In this document: positions 25,232 to 38,905 of the stretch, piece after piece
How the letters are laid out: each line of letters opens with the position of its first letter
How positions within the stretch are numbered: position 1 is the first letter of the stretch
NCBI GenBank assembly: GCA_950097015.1
Contig: CATNEN010000034.1
Span: 2,085,501-2,149,500, forward strand
From: Macrostomum hystrix
Lineage: Eukaryota > Platyhelminthes > Macrostomidae
Length of the DNA: 64,000 bases
Direction of reading: 5' to 3'
Program-made: the position numbers and the translations under genes
The notes under the pieces: model-generated
Seen by the model: only the letters and a program-made list of their open reading frames with translations
Told to the model about the DNA's origin: nothing
Database searches by the model: none

Positions 25232-28200
25232 TACCATGTTAATCCTTCAGTCTATGGCTCATAGCACATACTCTTCTGATCCGTCAGTCTATCATACTCT
25301 CCTGATCCTAAAGTCCATGGCCCATACTCTCCTGATCCTTCAGTCTATGGCCCATACTCTCCAGATCCTACAGTCCATGGCCCATACTCTCCTGATCCTT
25401 CAGTCTATGGCCCATACTCTCCAGATCCTACAGTTTATAGCCCACTCTCCTGATCCTTCAGTCTGTGGCCCACTCTCCTGATCCTTCAGTCTGTGGCCCA
25501 CTCTCCTGATCCTTCAGTCTATGGCCCATACTCTCCTGATCCTACAGTTCATAGCTCACTCTCCTGATCCTTCAGTCTGTGGCCCACTCTCCTGATCCTT
25601 CAGTCTGTGGCCCACTCTCCTGATCCTTCAGTCTGTGGCCCACTCTCCTGATCCTTCAGTCTGTGGCCCACTCTCCTGATCCTTCAGTCTATGGCCCATA
25701 CTCTCCTGATCCTACAGTTTATAGCCCACTCTCCTGATCCTACAGTTTATAGCCCACTCTCCTGATCCTTCAGTCTATGGCCCATACTCTCCTGATCCTT
25801 CAGTCTGTGGCCCATACTCTCCTGATCCTTCAGTCTGTGGCCCATGCTCTCCTGATCCTTCAGTCTGTGGCCCATGCTCTCCTGATCCTTCAGTCTATGG
25901 CCCATACTCTCCAGATCCTACAGTTTATAGCCCACTCTCCTGATCCTTCAGTCTGTGGCCCATGCTCTCCTGATCCTTCAGTCTATGGCCCATACTCTCC
26001 TGATCCTACAGTTTATAGCCCACTCTCCTGGTCCTTCAGTCTATGGCCCATACTCTCCTGATCCTTCAGTCTGTGGCCCATACTCTCCTGATCCTTCAGT
26101 CTGTGGCCCATGCTCTCCTGATCCTTCAGTCTGTGGCCCATACTGTCCTGATCCTTCAGTCTGTGGCCCACTCTCCTGATCCTTCAGTCTATGGCCCATA
26201 CTCTCCTGATCCCTTAGTCTATGGCCCATACTCTCCTGATCCTTCAGTCTATGGCCCATGCTCTCTTGATCCTTCAGTCTGTGGCCCATACTCGCCTGAT
26301 CATTCAGTCTATGGCCCATGCTCTCCTGATCCTTCAGTCTGTGGCCCATACTCTCCTGATCCTTCAGTCTGTGGCCCATGCTCTCCTGATCCTTCAGTCT
26401 ATGGCCCATACTCTCCAGATCCTACAGTTTATAGCCCACTCTCCTGATCCTTCAGTCTGTGGCCCATGCTCTCCTGATCCTTCAGTCTATGGCCCATACT
26501 CTCCTGATCCTACAGTTTATAGCCCACTCTCCTGGTCCTTCAGTCTATGGCCCATACTCTCCTGATCCTTCAGTCTGTGGCCCATACTCTCCTGATCCTT
26601 CAGTCTGTGGCCCATGCTCTCCTGATCCTTCAGTCTGTGGCCCATGCTCTCCTGATCCTACAGTTTATAGCCCACTCTCCTGATCCTTCAGTCTGTGGCC
26701 CACTCTCCTGATCCTTCAGTCTGTGGCCCATGCTCTCCTGATCCTTCAGTCTATGGCCCATACTCTCCAGATCCTACAGTTTATAGCCCACTCTCCTGAT
26801 CCTTCAGTCTGTGGCCCATGCTCTCCTGATCCTTCAGTCTATGGCCCATACTCTCCAGATCCTACAGTTTATAGCCCACTCTCCTGATCCTTCAGTCTGT
26901 GGCCCACTCTCCTGATCCTTCAGTCTGTGGCCCACTCTCCTGATCCTTCAGTCTATGGCCCATACTCTCCTGATCCTACAGTTTATAGCCCACTCTCCTG
27001 ATCCTTCAGTCTGTGGCCCATACTCTCCTGATCCTTCAGTCTGTGGCCCATGCTCTCCTGATCCTTCAGTCTGTGGCCCATGCTCTCCTGATCCTTCAGT
27101 CTATGGCCCATACTCTCCAGATCCTACAGTTTATAGCCCACTCTCCTGATCCTTCAGTCTGTGGCCCATGCTCTCCTGATCCTTCAGTCTATGGCCCATA
27201 CTCTCCTGATCCTACAGTTTATAGCCCACTCTCCTGGTCCTTCAGTCTATGGCCCATACTCTCCTGATCCTTCAGTCTGTGGCCCATACTCTCCTGATCC
27301 TTCAGTCTGTGGCCCATGCTCTCCTGATCCTTCAGTCTGTGGCCCATACTCTCCTGATCCTTCAGTCTGTGGCCCACTCTCCTGATCCTTCAGTCTATGG
27401 CCCATACTCTCCTGATCCCTTAGTCTATGGCCCATACTCTCCTGATCCTTCAGTCTATGGCCCATGCTCTCTTGATCCTTCAGTCTGTGGCCCATACTCG
27501 CCTGATCATTCAGTCTATGGCCCATGCTCTCCTGATCCTTCAGTCTGTGGCCCATACTCTCCTGATCCTTCAGTCTGTGGCCCGTGCTCTCCTGATCCTT
27601 CAGTCTATGGCCCATACTCTCCAGATCCTACAGTTTATAGCCCACTCTCCTGATCCTTCAGTCTGTGGCCCATGCTCTCCTGATCCTTCAGTCTATGGCC
27701 CATACTCTCCTGATCCTACAGTTTATAGCCCACTCTCCTGGTCCTTCAGTCTATGGCCCATACTCTCCTGATCCTTCAGTCTGTGGCCCATACTCTCCTG
27801 ATCCTTCAGTCTGTGGCCCATGCTCTCCTGATCCTTCAGTCTGTGGCCCATGCTCTCCTGATCCTTCAGTCTATGGCCCATACTCTCCAGATCCTACAGT
27901 TTATAGCCCACTCTCCTGATCCTTCAGTCTGTGGCCCATGCTCTCCTGATCCTTCAGTCTATGGCCCATACTCTCCTGATCCTACAGTTTATAGCCCACT
28001 CTCCTGGTCCTTCAGTCTATGGCCCATACTCTCCTGATCCTTCAGTCTGTGGCCCATACTCTCCTGATCCTTCAGTCTGTGGCCCATGCTCTCCTGATCC
28101 TTCAGTCTGTGGCCCATACTCTCCTGATCCTTCAGTCTGTGGCCCACTCTCCTGATCCTTCAGTCTATGGCCCATACTCTCCTGATCCCTTAGTCTATGG

Positions 28201-31200
28201 CCCATACTCTCCTGATCCTTCAGTCTATGGCCCATGCTCTCTTGATCCTTCAGTCTGTGGCCCATACTCGCCTGATCATTCAGTCTATGGCCCATGCTCT
28301 CCTGATCCTTCAGTCTGTGGCCCATACTCTCCTGATCCTTCAGTCTATGGCCCATACTCTCCTGATCCTTCAGTCTATGGCCCATACTCTCCTGATCCTT
28401 CAGTCTGTGGCCCATGCTCTCCTGATCATTCAGTCTATGGCCCATGCTCTCCTGATCCTTCAGTCTGTGGCCCATGCTCTCCTGATCATTCAGTCTATGG
28501 CCCACTCTTCTGATCCTTCAGTCTATGGCCCATACTCGCCTGATCATTCAGTCTATGGCCCATGCTCTCCTGATCCTTCAGTCTGTGGCCCATGCTCTCC
28601 TGATCCTTCAGTCTGTGGCCCATGCTCTCCTGATCATTCAGTCTATGGCCCATGCTCTCCTGATCCTTCAGTCTGTGGCCCATGCTCTCCTGATCATTCA
28701 GTCTATGGCCCATGCTCTCCTGATCCTTCAGTCTGTGGCCCATACTCTCCTGATCCTTCAGTCTGTGGCCCATGCTCTCCTGATCCTTCAGTCTATGGCC
28801 CATACTCTCCTGATCCTTCAGTCTATGGCCCATACTCTCCTGATCCTTCAGTCTGTGGCCCACTCTCCTGATCCTTCAGTCTGTGGCCCACTCTCCTGAT
28901 CCTTCAGTCTGTGGCCCATACTCTCCTGATCCTACAGTTTATAGCCCACTCTCCTGATCCTTCAGTCTATGGCCCATACTCTCCTGATCCTTCAGTCTGT
29001 GGCCCACTCTCCTGATCCTTCAGTCAATGGCCCATACTCTCCCGATCCTACAGTTTATAGCCCACTCTCCTGATCCTTCAGTCTATGGCCCATGCTCTCC
29101 TGATCCTTCAGTCTGTGGCCCATGCTCTCCTGATCATTCAGTCTATGGCCCATGCTCTCCTGATCCTTCAGTCTGTGGCCCATACTCTCCTGATCCTTCA
29201 GTCTGTGGCCCATACTCTCCTGATCCTTCAGTCTGTGGCCCATACTCTCCTGATCCTTCAGTCTGTGGCCCATACTCTCCTGATCCTTCAGTCTGTGGCC
29301 CATACTCTCCTGATCCTTCAGTCTGTGGCCCATGCTCTCCTGATCCTTCAGTCTGTGGCCCATACTCTCCTGATCCTTCAGTCTGTGGCCCATGCTCTCC
29401 TGATCCTTCAGTCTATGGCCCATACTCTCCAGATCCTACAGTTTATAGCCCACTCTCCTGATCCTTCAGTCTGTGGCCCATGCTCTCCTGATCCTTCAGT
29501 CTATGGCCCATACTCTCCTGATCCTACAGTTTATAGCCCACTCTCCTGGTCCTTCAGTCTATGGCCCATACTCTCCTGATCCTTCAGTCTGTGGCCCATA
29601 CTCTCCTGATCCTTCAGTCTGTGGCCCATGCTCTCCTGATCCTTCAGTCTGTGGCCCATGCTCTCCTGATCCTACAGTTTATAGCCCACTCTCCTGATCC
29701 TTCAGTCTGTGGCCCACTCTCCTGATCCTTCAGTCTGTGGCCCATGCTCTCCTGATCCTTCAGTCTATGGCCCATACTCTCCAGATCCTACAGTTTATAG
29801 CCCACTCTCCTGATCCTTCAGTCTGTGGCCCATGCTCTCCTGATCCTTCAGTCTATGGCCCATACTCTCCAGATCCTACAGTTTATAGCCCACTCTCCTG
29901 ATCCTTCAGTCTGTGGCCCACTCTCCTGATCCTTCAGTCTGTGGCCCACTCTCCTGATCCTTCAGTCTATGGCCCATACTCTCCTGATCCTACAGTTTAT
30001 AGCCCACTCTCCTGATCCTTCAGTCTGTGGCCCATACTCTCCTGATCCTTCAGTCTGTGGCCCATGCTCTCCTGATCCTTCAGTCTGTGGCCCATGCTCT
30101 CCTGATCCTTCAGTCTATGGCCCATACTCTCCAGATCCTACAGTTTATAGCCCACTCTCCTGATCCTTCAGTCTGTGGCCCATGCTCTCCTGATCCTTCA
30201 GTCTATGGCCCATACTCTCCTGATCCTACAGTTTATAGCCCACTCTCCTGGTCCTTCAGTCTATGGCCCATACTCTCCTGATCCTTCAGTCTGTGGCCCA
30301 TACTCTCCTGATCCTTCAGTCTGTGGCCCATGCTCTCCTGATCCTTCAGTCTGTGGCCCATACTCTCCTGATCCTTCAGTCTGTGGCCCACTCTCCTGAT
30401 CCTTCAGTCTATGGCCCATACTCTCCTGATCCCTTAGTCTATGGCCCATACTCTCCTGATCCTTCAGTCTATGGCCCATGCTCTCTTGATCCTTCAGTCT
30501 GTGGCCCATACTCGCCTGATCATTCAGTCTATGGCCCATGCTCTCCTGATCCTTCAGTCTGTGGCCCATACTCTCCTGATCCTTCAGTCTGTGGCCCGTG
30601 CTCTCCTGATCCTTCAGTCTATGGCCCATACTCTCCAGATCCTACAGTTTATAGCCCACTCTCCTGATCCTTCAGTCTGTGGCCCATGCTCTCCTGATCC
30701 TTCAGTCTATGGCCCATACTCTCCTGATCCTACAGTTTATAGCCCACTCTCCTGGTCCTTCAGTCTATGGCCCATACTCTCCTGATCCTTCAGTCTGTGG
30801 CCCATACTCTCCTGATCCTTCAGTCTGTGGCCCATGCTCTCCTGATCCTTCAGTCTGTGGCCCATGCTCTCCTGATCCTTCAGTCTATGGCCCATACTCT
30901 CCAGATCCTACAGTTTATAGCCCACTCTCCTGATCCTTCAGTCTGTGGCCCATGCTCTCCTGATCCTTCAGTCTATGGCCCATACTCTCCTGATCCTACA
31001 GTTTATAGCCCACTCTCCTGGTCCTTCAGTCTATGGCCCATACTCTCCTGATCCTTCAGTCTGTGGCCCATACTCTCCTGATCCTTCAGTCTGTGGCCCA
31101 TGCTCTCCTGATCCTTCAGTCTGTGGCCCATACTCTCCTGATCCTTCAGTCTGTGGCCCACTCTCCTGATCCTTCAGTCTATGGCCCATACTCTCCTGAT

Positions 31201-32596
31201 CCCTTAGTCTATGGCCCATACTCTCCTGATCCTTCAGTCTATGGCCCATGCTCTCTTGATCCTTCAGTCTGTGGCCCATACTCGCCTGATCATTCAGTCT
31301 ATGGCCCATGCTCTCCTGATCCTTCAGTCTGTGGCCCATACTCTCCTGATCCTTCAGTCTATGGCCCATACTCTCCTGATCCTTCAGTCTATGGCCCATA
31401 CTCTCCTGATCCTTCAGTCTGTGGCCCATGCTCTCCTGATCATTCAGTCTATGGCCCATGCTCTCCTGATCCTTCAGTCTGTGGCCCATGCTCTCCTGAT
31501 CATTCAGTCTATGGCCCACTCTTCTGATCCTTCAGTCTATGGCCCATACTCGCCTGATCATTCAGTCTATGGCCCATGCTCTCCTGATCCTTCAGTCTGT
31601 GGCCCATGCTCTCCTGATCCTTCAGTCTGTGGCCCATGCTCTCCTGATCATTCAGTCTATGGCCCATGCTCTCCTGATCCTTCAGTCTGTGGCCCATGCT
31701 CTCCTGATCATTCAGTCTATGGCCCATGCTCTCCTGATCCTTCAGTCTGTGGCCCATACTCTCCTGATCCTTCAGTCTGTGGCCCATGCTCTCCTGATCC
31801 TTCAGTCTATGGCCCATACTCTCCTGATCCTTCAGTCTATGGCCCATACTCTCCTGATCCTTCAGTCTGTGGCCCACTCTCCTGATCCTTCAGTCTGTGG
31901 CCCACTCTCCTGATCCTTCAGTCTGTGGCCCATACTCTCCTGATCCTACAGTTTATAGCCCACTCTCCTGATCCTTCAGTCTATGGCCCATACTCTCCTG
32001 ATCCTTCAGTCTGTGGCCCACTCTCCTGATCCTTCAGTCAATGGCCCATACTCTCCCGATCCTACAGTTTATAGCCCACTCTCCTGATCCTTCAGTCTAT
32101 GGCCCATGCTCTCCTGATCCTTCAGTCTGTGGCCCATGCTCTCCTGATCATTCAGTCTATGGCCCATGCTCTCCTGATCCTTCAGTCTGTGGCCCATACT
32201 CTCCTGATCCTTCAGTCTGTGGCCCATACTCTCCTGATCCTTCAGTCTGTGGCCCATACTCTCCTGATCCTTCAGTCTGTGGCCCATACTCTCCTGATCC
32301 TTCAGTCTGTGGCCCATACTCTCCTGATCCTTCAGTCTGTGGCCCATACTCTCCTGATCCTTCAGTCTGTGGCCCATGCTCTCCTGATCCTTCAGTCTAT
32401 GGCCCATACTCTCCTGATCCTTCAGTCTGTGGCCCATACTCTCCTGATCCTTCAGTCTGTGGCCCATACTCTCCTGATCCTTCAGTCTGTGGCCCATACT
32501 CTCCTGATCCTTCAGTCTGTGGCCCACTCTCCTGATCCTTCAGTCTGTGGCCCAAACTCTTTTGATCCTGCTCTTTAAGGCCCACTGTGCTGATCC
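25232..32596. repeat. 30-bp satellite-like array, 7.4 kb, with higher-order structure
   Basis: Units of 30 bp (cccatactctcctgatcctt followed by cagtctgtgg) and 28-bp versions lacking ta, about 250 copies. Recurrent variants (agatcctacagtttatag, cctggtcc, ctcgcctgatcatt, cccttagtc) recur with offsets of 770, 1206 and 3014 bp. Two adjacent 3,014-bp blocks (about 26340-29354 and 29354-32370) look identical, including rare variants such as gtggcccgtgctc at 27580 and 30594. It is flanked by unique DNA and is not in a recognised gene. The numerous ORFs (MAHTLLILQSV, MGHRLKDQES) are artefacts. Confidence 0.97.
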
Positions 32597-32984
32597 TTCA
32601 GTACTTTTACCAAATACGAGTATGTTGAAGAGATTTTTTAACTCGACAAAACACAGCCAAATATCCACAGCTGCTGTCAAAATATCTGACAGAAAAAAGT
32701 TTTGAAGCAAAAAACTGCAGTTTAAACGCATTACTTTAGGTTACATTCCTTTTGCAAGTTGTCGCAGTTTAAGCTATCAGCTTGAACAGAAGCATCGCTC
32801 TACATATCTTTTTCTCACAGAAAGGCACGGGGTTAGAGAGAATTGACCAAACTGTTTCAGCTGTCGCTATTTAACGTTGTGCAATTCTACTTCTTAAACC
32901 TTCAAGAGCATATTTTCATTTATCCATCCAGAATAGATAAGCGATTCGGTCTATTCCATCAAACAAGGCGTTTAGATTAGCAAT
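32597..32984. other. Spacer, nothing recognised
   Basis: Unique sequence between two arrays, with a few degenerate units of each at its edges. Confidence 0.4.
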
Positions 32985-34345
32985 GAATTCTATATCGTCA
33001 TATCCGTAGGGGATAGATTGACAATCCATTCTATTCCTTCATATCCGTAGGGGATAGATTAGCAATCCATTCTATTCCTTCATATCCGTAGGGGATAGAT
33101 TAGCAATCCATTCTATACCTTCATATCCGTAGGGGATAGATTAGGAATCCATTCTATACCTTCATATCCGTAGGGGATAGATTAGCAATCCATTCTATTC
33201 CTTCATATCCTTAGGGGATAGATTGGCAATCCATTCTATTCCTTCATATCCGTAGGGGATAGATTGGCAATCCATTCTATTCCTTCATATCCGTAGGGGA
33301 TAGATTAGCAATCCATTCTATACCTTCATATCCGTAGGGGATAGATTGGCAATCCATTCTATTCCTTCATATCCTTAGGGGATAGATTGGCAATCCATTC
33401 TATTCCTTCATATCCGTAGGGGATAGATTGGCAATCCATTCTATTCCTTCATATCCGTAGGGGATAGATTGGCAATCCATTCTATTCCTTCATATCCGTA
33501 GGGGATAGATTGGCAATCCATTCTATACCTTCATATTCTTAGGGGATAGATTGGCAATCCATTCTATTCCTTCATATCCGTAGGGGATAGATTAGCAATC
33601 CATTCTATACCTTCATATCGTTAGGGGATAGATTGGCAATCCATTCTATACCTTCATATCCGTAGGGGATAGATTAGCAATCCATTCTATTCCTTCATAT
33701 CCGTAGGGGATAGATTAGCAATCCATTCTATACCTTCATATCCTTAGGGGATAGATTGCCAATCCATTCTATACCTTCATATCCGTAGGGGTTAGATTAG
33801 CAATCCATTCTATTTCTTCATATCCGTAGGGGATAGATTAGCAATCCATTCTATACCTTCATATCCGTAGGGGATAGATTAGCAATCCATTCTATACCTT
33901 CATATCCGTAGGGGATAGATTAGCAATCCATTCTATACCTTCATATCCGTAGGGGATAGATTAGCAATCCATTCTATTCCTTCATATCCGTAGGGGATAG
34001 ATTAGCAATCCATTCTATTCCTTCATATCCGTAGGGGATAGATTAGCAATCCATTCTATTCCTTCATATCCTTAGGGGATAGATTAGCAATCCATTCTAT
34101 ACCTTCATATCCGTAGGGGATAGATTAGCAATCCATTCTATACCTTCATATCCGTAGGGGATAGATTAGCAATCCATTCTATACCTTCATATCCGTAGGG
34201 GATAGATTAGCGATCCATTCTATACCTTCATATCCGTAGGGGATAGATTAGCAATCCATTCTATACCTTCATATCGGTAGGGGATAGATTAGCAATCCAT
34301 TCTTTACCTTCATATCGGTAGGGGATAGATTGGCAATCCATCATA
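32985..34345. repeat. 41-bp minisatellite
   Basis: The unit contains atccgtaggggatagattag, then caatccattctataccttcat. About 33 copies with a/g (attagc/attggc) and t/a (ctattcc/ctatacc) variants in long alternating runs. Confidence 0.95.
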
Positions 34346-34399
34346 TTCCATCAAAAGTTCCTTCAATTCCTTCAATTCGAACCATCCAAAGGATAATAA

Positions 34400-34592
34400 T
34401 TAGTGTCGAATTCTAGAATACTCGAGAAATCAAAACAGGGTCAAATCTGAGAATCACGAGGATTCGTACCCTGGTCAAATCCAAGAATCATGAGAATTCT
34501 AGCCCTGGTCGAATCCGAGAATTATGAGGATTCGAACCAGTGTCAAATCCGAGAATCTTGAGGATTCGAACCAATGTCAACTTTTGGACTGT
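34400..34592 (-). repeat. Diverged 35-bp repeats with pol III B-box
   Basis: About five diverged units of the same family as 38906-39350. Two retain ggattcgaacc on plus (near 34530 and 34563), the reverse complement of the B-box consensus GGTTCGANNCC. The other units have mutated cores such as ggattcgtacc. Confidence 0.7.
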
Positions 34593-34974
34593 CAATTATT
34601 CGAGTCAGTGACATCTGACTTGTGCCTTTTCAGTCCTTTATTCAGATGAAAAATCATCAAATAGCATTTCCCAATCATTGGCACGAATCAAATCGATCAC
34701 TCAAAAAACCAGAAGCCACTTGCCTAGATTATGCTCCCATCGCGTTTATCGCCATATCAAAACTAAGCAGTTTCTCTCAATTGTCTCTATTAAAAATACT
34801 ATTTTTCAGCATAAAACGAACCGGCGCGTGACAGCTCACAATGGCTGATATCTGCCGAGATTAACTCGTGTATCATTCTCGTATTTATTAATCTAGATTT
34901 GATTCTAATCTAGTCATTCACTGATTAGGTTAACTGGTTCACTTTATTTGATTAAATGAAAAAGTGAGGAGACA
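34593..34974. other. Spacer, nothing recognised
   Basis: Unique AT-rich sequence. A 69-codon open frame at 34622-34831 has no supporting features. Confidence 0.35.
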
Positions 34975-37105
34975 CAGAAGAAAAAGAGGGAAGAGAAAGA
35001 GGGGAGAGAGAGGAGAAAGATAAGAAGTGAGAGGTGAGAGTTGTAATAGAGGAGAGAGGTGAGAGAGGAGAGAGGTGAGAGAGGAGAGAGGTAATAGAGG
35101 AGAGAGGTGAGAGAGGAGAGAGGTAATAGAGGAGAGAGGTGACAGAGGAGAGAGGTGAGAGAGGAGAGAGGTGAGAGGTGAGAGAGGAGAGAGGTAATAG
35201 AGGAGAGAGGTGAGAGAGGAGAGAGGTGAGAGAGGAGAGAGGTAATAGAGGAGAGAGGTGAGAGAGGAGAGAGGTAATAGAGGAGAGAGGTGAGAGAGGA
35301 GAGAGGTAATAAAGGAGAGAGGTGAGAGAGGAGAGAGGTAATAAAGGAGAGAGGTGAGAGAGGAGAGAGGTAATAGAGGAGAGAGGTGAGAGAGGAGAGA
35401 GGTAATAGAGGAGAGAGGTGAGAGAGGAGAGAGGTGAGAGAGGAGAGAGGTAATAAAGGAGAGAGGTGAGAGAGGAGAGAGGTAATAGAGGAGAGAGGTG
35501 AGAGAGGAGAGAGGTAATAGAGGAGAGAGGTGAGAGGTGAGAGAGGAGAGAGGTAATAGAGGAGAGAGGTGAGAGAGGAGAGAGGTGAGAGAGGAGAGAG
35601 GTAATAGAGGAGAGAGGTGAGAGAGGAGAGAGGTAATAGAGGAGAGAGGTGAGAGAGGAGAGAGGTGAGAGAGGAGAGAGGTAATAAAGGAGAGAGGTGA
35701 GAGAGGAGAGAGGTAATAGAGGAGAGAGGTGAGAGAGGAGAGAGGTAATAGAGGAGAGAGGTGAGAGGTGAGAGAGGAGAGAGGTAATAGAGGAGAGAGG
35801 TGAGAGAGGAGAGAGGTGAGAGAGGAGAGAGGTAATAGAGGAGAGAGGTGAGAGAGGAGAGAGGTAATAGAGGAGAGAGGTGAGAGAGGAGAGAGGTAAT
35901 AAAGGAGAGAGGTGAGAGAGGAGAGAGGTAATAGAGGAGAGAGGTGAGAGAGGAGAGAGGTAATAGAGGAGAGGGGAGAGGTAATAGAGGAGAGAGGTGA
36001 GAGAGGAGAGAGGTAGTAGAGGAGAGAGGTGAGAGAGGAGAGAGGTAATAGAGGAGAGAGGTGAGAGAGGAGAGAGGTAATAGAGGAGAGAGGTGAGAGA
36101 GGAGAGAGGTAATAGAGGAGAGAGGTGAGAGAGGAGAGAGGTAATAGAGGAGAGAGGTGAGAGAGGAGAGAGGTAATAGAGGAGAGAGGTGAGAGAGGAG
36201 AGAGGTAATAGAGGAGAGAGGTGAGAGAGGAGAGAGGTAATAGAGGAGAGAGGTGAGATAGGAGAGAGGTAATAGAGGAGAGAGGTGAGAGAGGAGAGAG
36301 GTAATAGAGGAGAGGGGTAATAGAGGAGAGAGGTAATAGAGGAGAGAGGTAATAGAGGAGAGAGGTGAGAGAGGAGAGAGGAGAGAGGTAATAGAGGAGA
36401 GAGGTGAGAGAGGAGAGAGGTGAGAGAAGAGAGAGGTAATAGAGGAGAGAGGTAATAGAGGAGAGAGGTGAGAGAGGAGAGAGGTAATAGAGGAGAGAGG
36501 TGAGAGAGGAGAGAGGTAATAGAGGAGAGAGGTGAGAGAGGAGAGAGGTAATAGAGGAGAGAGGTGAGAGAGGAGAGAGGTAATAGAGGAGAGAGGTGAG
36601 AGAGGAGAGAGGTAATAGAGGAGAGGGGTAATAGAGGAGAGAGGTAATAGAGGAGAGAGGTAATAGTGGAGAGAGGTAATAGAGGAGAGAGGTGAGAGAG
36701 GAGAGAGGTAATAGAGGAGAGAGGTGAGAGAGGAGAGAGGTAATAGAGGAGAGAGGTGAGAGGTGAGAGAGGAGAGAGGTAATAGAGGAGAGAGGTGAGA
36801 GAGGAGAGAGGTGAGAGAGGAGAGAGGTAATAGAGGAGAGAGGTAATAGAGGAGAGAGGTGAGAGAGGAGAGAGGTAATAGAGGAGAGAGGTGAGAGAGT
36901 AGAGAGGTAATAGAGGAGAGGGGTAATGGAGGAGAGAGGTAATAGAGGAGAGAGGTAATAGAGAAGAGAGGTGAGAGAGGAGAGAGGTGAGAGAGGAGAG
37001 AGGTAATAGAGGAGGAGAGGGGTAATAGAGGAGAGGGGTAATAGAGGAGAGGGGTAATAGAGGAGAGAGGTGACAGAGGAGAGAGGTGAGAGAGGAGAGA
37101 GGTGA
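34975..37105. repeat. 16-bp purine-rich array, 2.1 kb
   Basis: Units ggtaatagaggagaga and ggtgagagaggagaga alternate, about 133 copies. The plus strand is almost free of C and has only isolated T. Each unit contains an AG|GTGAGA or AG|GTAATA word resembling a 5' splice site. The minus-strand open frames of more than 720 codons (SPLSSLTSLLYYL) are read-through. Confidence 0.96.
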
Positions 37106-37896
37106 GAAGTTTGATCACTGACCACCTGTCTCGTCTTTCACAACATTATCTTATAATCTACGAGTATATTCATAGCATAACCGATTGCAACTTGCTTCTC
37201 CATAAGGATAACTATTGTATCATATAATATTTCTCGCTTTTTTCTCCAAGGCTGCGGGCTTGCAGAAGGCGCGAAGCGGCTCTGTGAATCCAATTAATTA
37301 CAGCAATTTACCCTGCTAACGGTAGCTGCAGCAGCCGATTTGCAATCTCTTAAAGCTTTGCTCACCCTCGGGTACTGGCGACCATCTAGCTGTGCTCAAC
37401 TCACTGTGCTCAACTAACTTAGCTGAGCGGCAGGGCAAATCAAGGAGCATTAGCATACTTCTTATCTTGAGCTGCCTTGCCTTGGGGGTTAGGGAGAGAA
37501 GATTCGGGAGATTGGCTGAGCACAGCTGCCGCAGTAGAGCTCAGGTGATGAGGGTAAATAAAACACCGGCCATCAAGCGTCGGCAGTGCATTGCTTTGCC
37601 CTGATGTGCACACAGTCTACTCAGCTGCAAATCAGTACCGACATTTCGTCGGATAATAATAATTCCGGCTGGCCTGGAATAAAGCAGTTCTGCGCGGCAA
37701 TTCAGTGGGGTTCGGATGCTGCCGATATGTTCGGAAAAAAATAAATTCCATTACTGAGACGCGGCTGTCATATATATTTATTTATATTTGTAATTTGTAT
37801 TATAATATAATAATTTTGCCTAATAATAATTTTAATCATTTAATTGTTGTTCTTCTCAATTTTCTACAAAAGCAGCTAATATAAAAATTCAACTAG
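37106..37896. other. Unique spacer
   Basis: Moderate GC between 37230 and 37640, then AT-rich. A 70-codon open frame at 37392-37604 is not supported by any domain or splice pattern. Confidence 0.35.
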
Positions 37897-38290
37897 GGAA
37901 CATTGTCAACTGGGGATCCTCATCAATGGGGGGTCATCATCAAATGAGGGATCATGGTCAACTGGGGAATAATTGTCAACTGAGTGATCATCATCAACTG
38001 GGGGATCATTGTCAACTGGGGGATCATTGTCAACTGGGGGATCATTGTCAACTGGGGGATCATTGTCAACTGGGGGATCATTGTCAACTGGGGGATCATT
38101 GTCAACTGGGGGATCATTGTCAACTGGGTGATCATCATTAACTGGGGGATCATTGTCAACTGGGGGATCATTGTCAACTGGGTGATCATCATCAACTGGG
38201 GGATCATGGTCAACTGGGGAATAATTGTCAACTGAGGGATTCATTGTCAACTGGGTGATCATCATCAACTGGGGGATCATTGTTGATCCA
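37897..38290. repeat. 18-bp minisatellite
   Basis: The unit gggggatcattgtcaact has about 21 copies, with cat-cat variants. Open in several frames because 18 is a multiple of three. Confidence 0.95.
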
Positions 38291-38905
38291 TGTTGCTCCA
38301 TATGGTAGACTTTCACAAAAATCGGTCATTCGATTTCGGATTTATTGTGAATTATTGCGGCAGTGGGTATTTGAAACAGCCCCGAGGTCTTCCCCAGGGG
38401 GATATAGCGTGGTCCTACTACTGTTAAGGAAGTCGCTATGCTAGAGCGGAGGACACAAACAGGATGCGATGCCGGCCTCCATAAATCTGAAATATATCTG
38501 CCTAGTGCTGATACTCGGATAAAATACGACCCTAAGAAGCGTTGTGAAGTGAATTAGCGTACTTCAATTTGATTGCCGACTGAGACTTGAATGAAAGTAG
38601 CAAGACTCTACGAGTAGACAATAAACAACTCGCAAATCAACAGTTTAACATCTATATATTTATTGAAGTGAGTCTTTTATGCTAATTGCCAAATTTTTAC
38701 TTCTAAATATAAGTATCTATAAGCATCAGAATAGTTATATTGTTGCACAGTTGAATGACATCTCAAACAAGTTAGTTGACGGTGTTACAGTTTGGAATGA
38801 AGCAGATTTCACTAATAGAGAAGACCTTGTCGAAACTAAACAATTACCCAATATATTAGTTGGTTATTCCAATAAAATGGCGTTGCAACAACAAAATATT
38901 TAAAC
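38291..38905. other. Spacer with a short dispersed motif
   Basis: Contains ggggatatagcgtggtccta near 38397, related to a stretch near 13870 in an ABCC intron. A 74-codon plus-strand open frame (38679-38903) is non-repetitive, but I do not recognise it. Confidence 0.4.

Noticed and set aside
25236-32585. Dozens of ORFs (MAHTLLILQ, MGHRLKDQES)
   Set aside because: All are phases of the 30-bp array, interrupted wherever a 28-bp unit shifts frame.
38679-38903. 74-codon plus-strand ORF
   Set aside because: Non-repetitive but unrecognised, no domain or splice context; noted only as a weak candidate.
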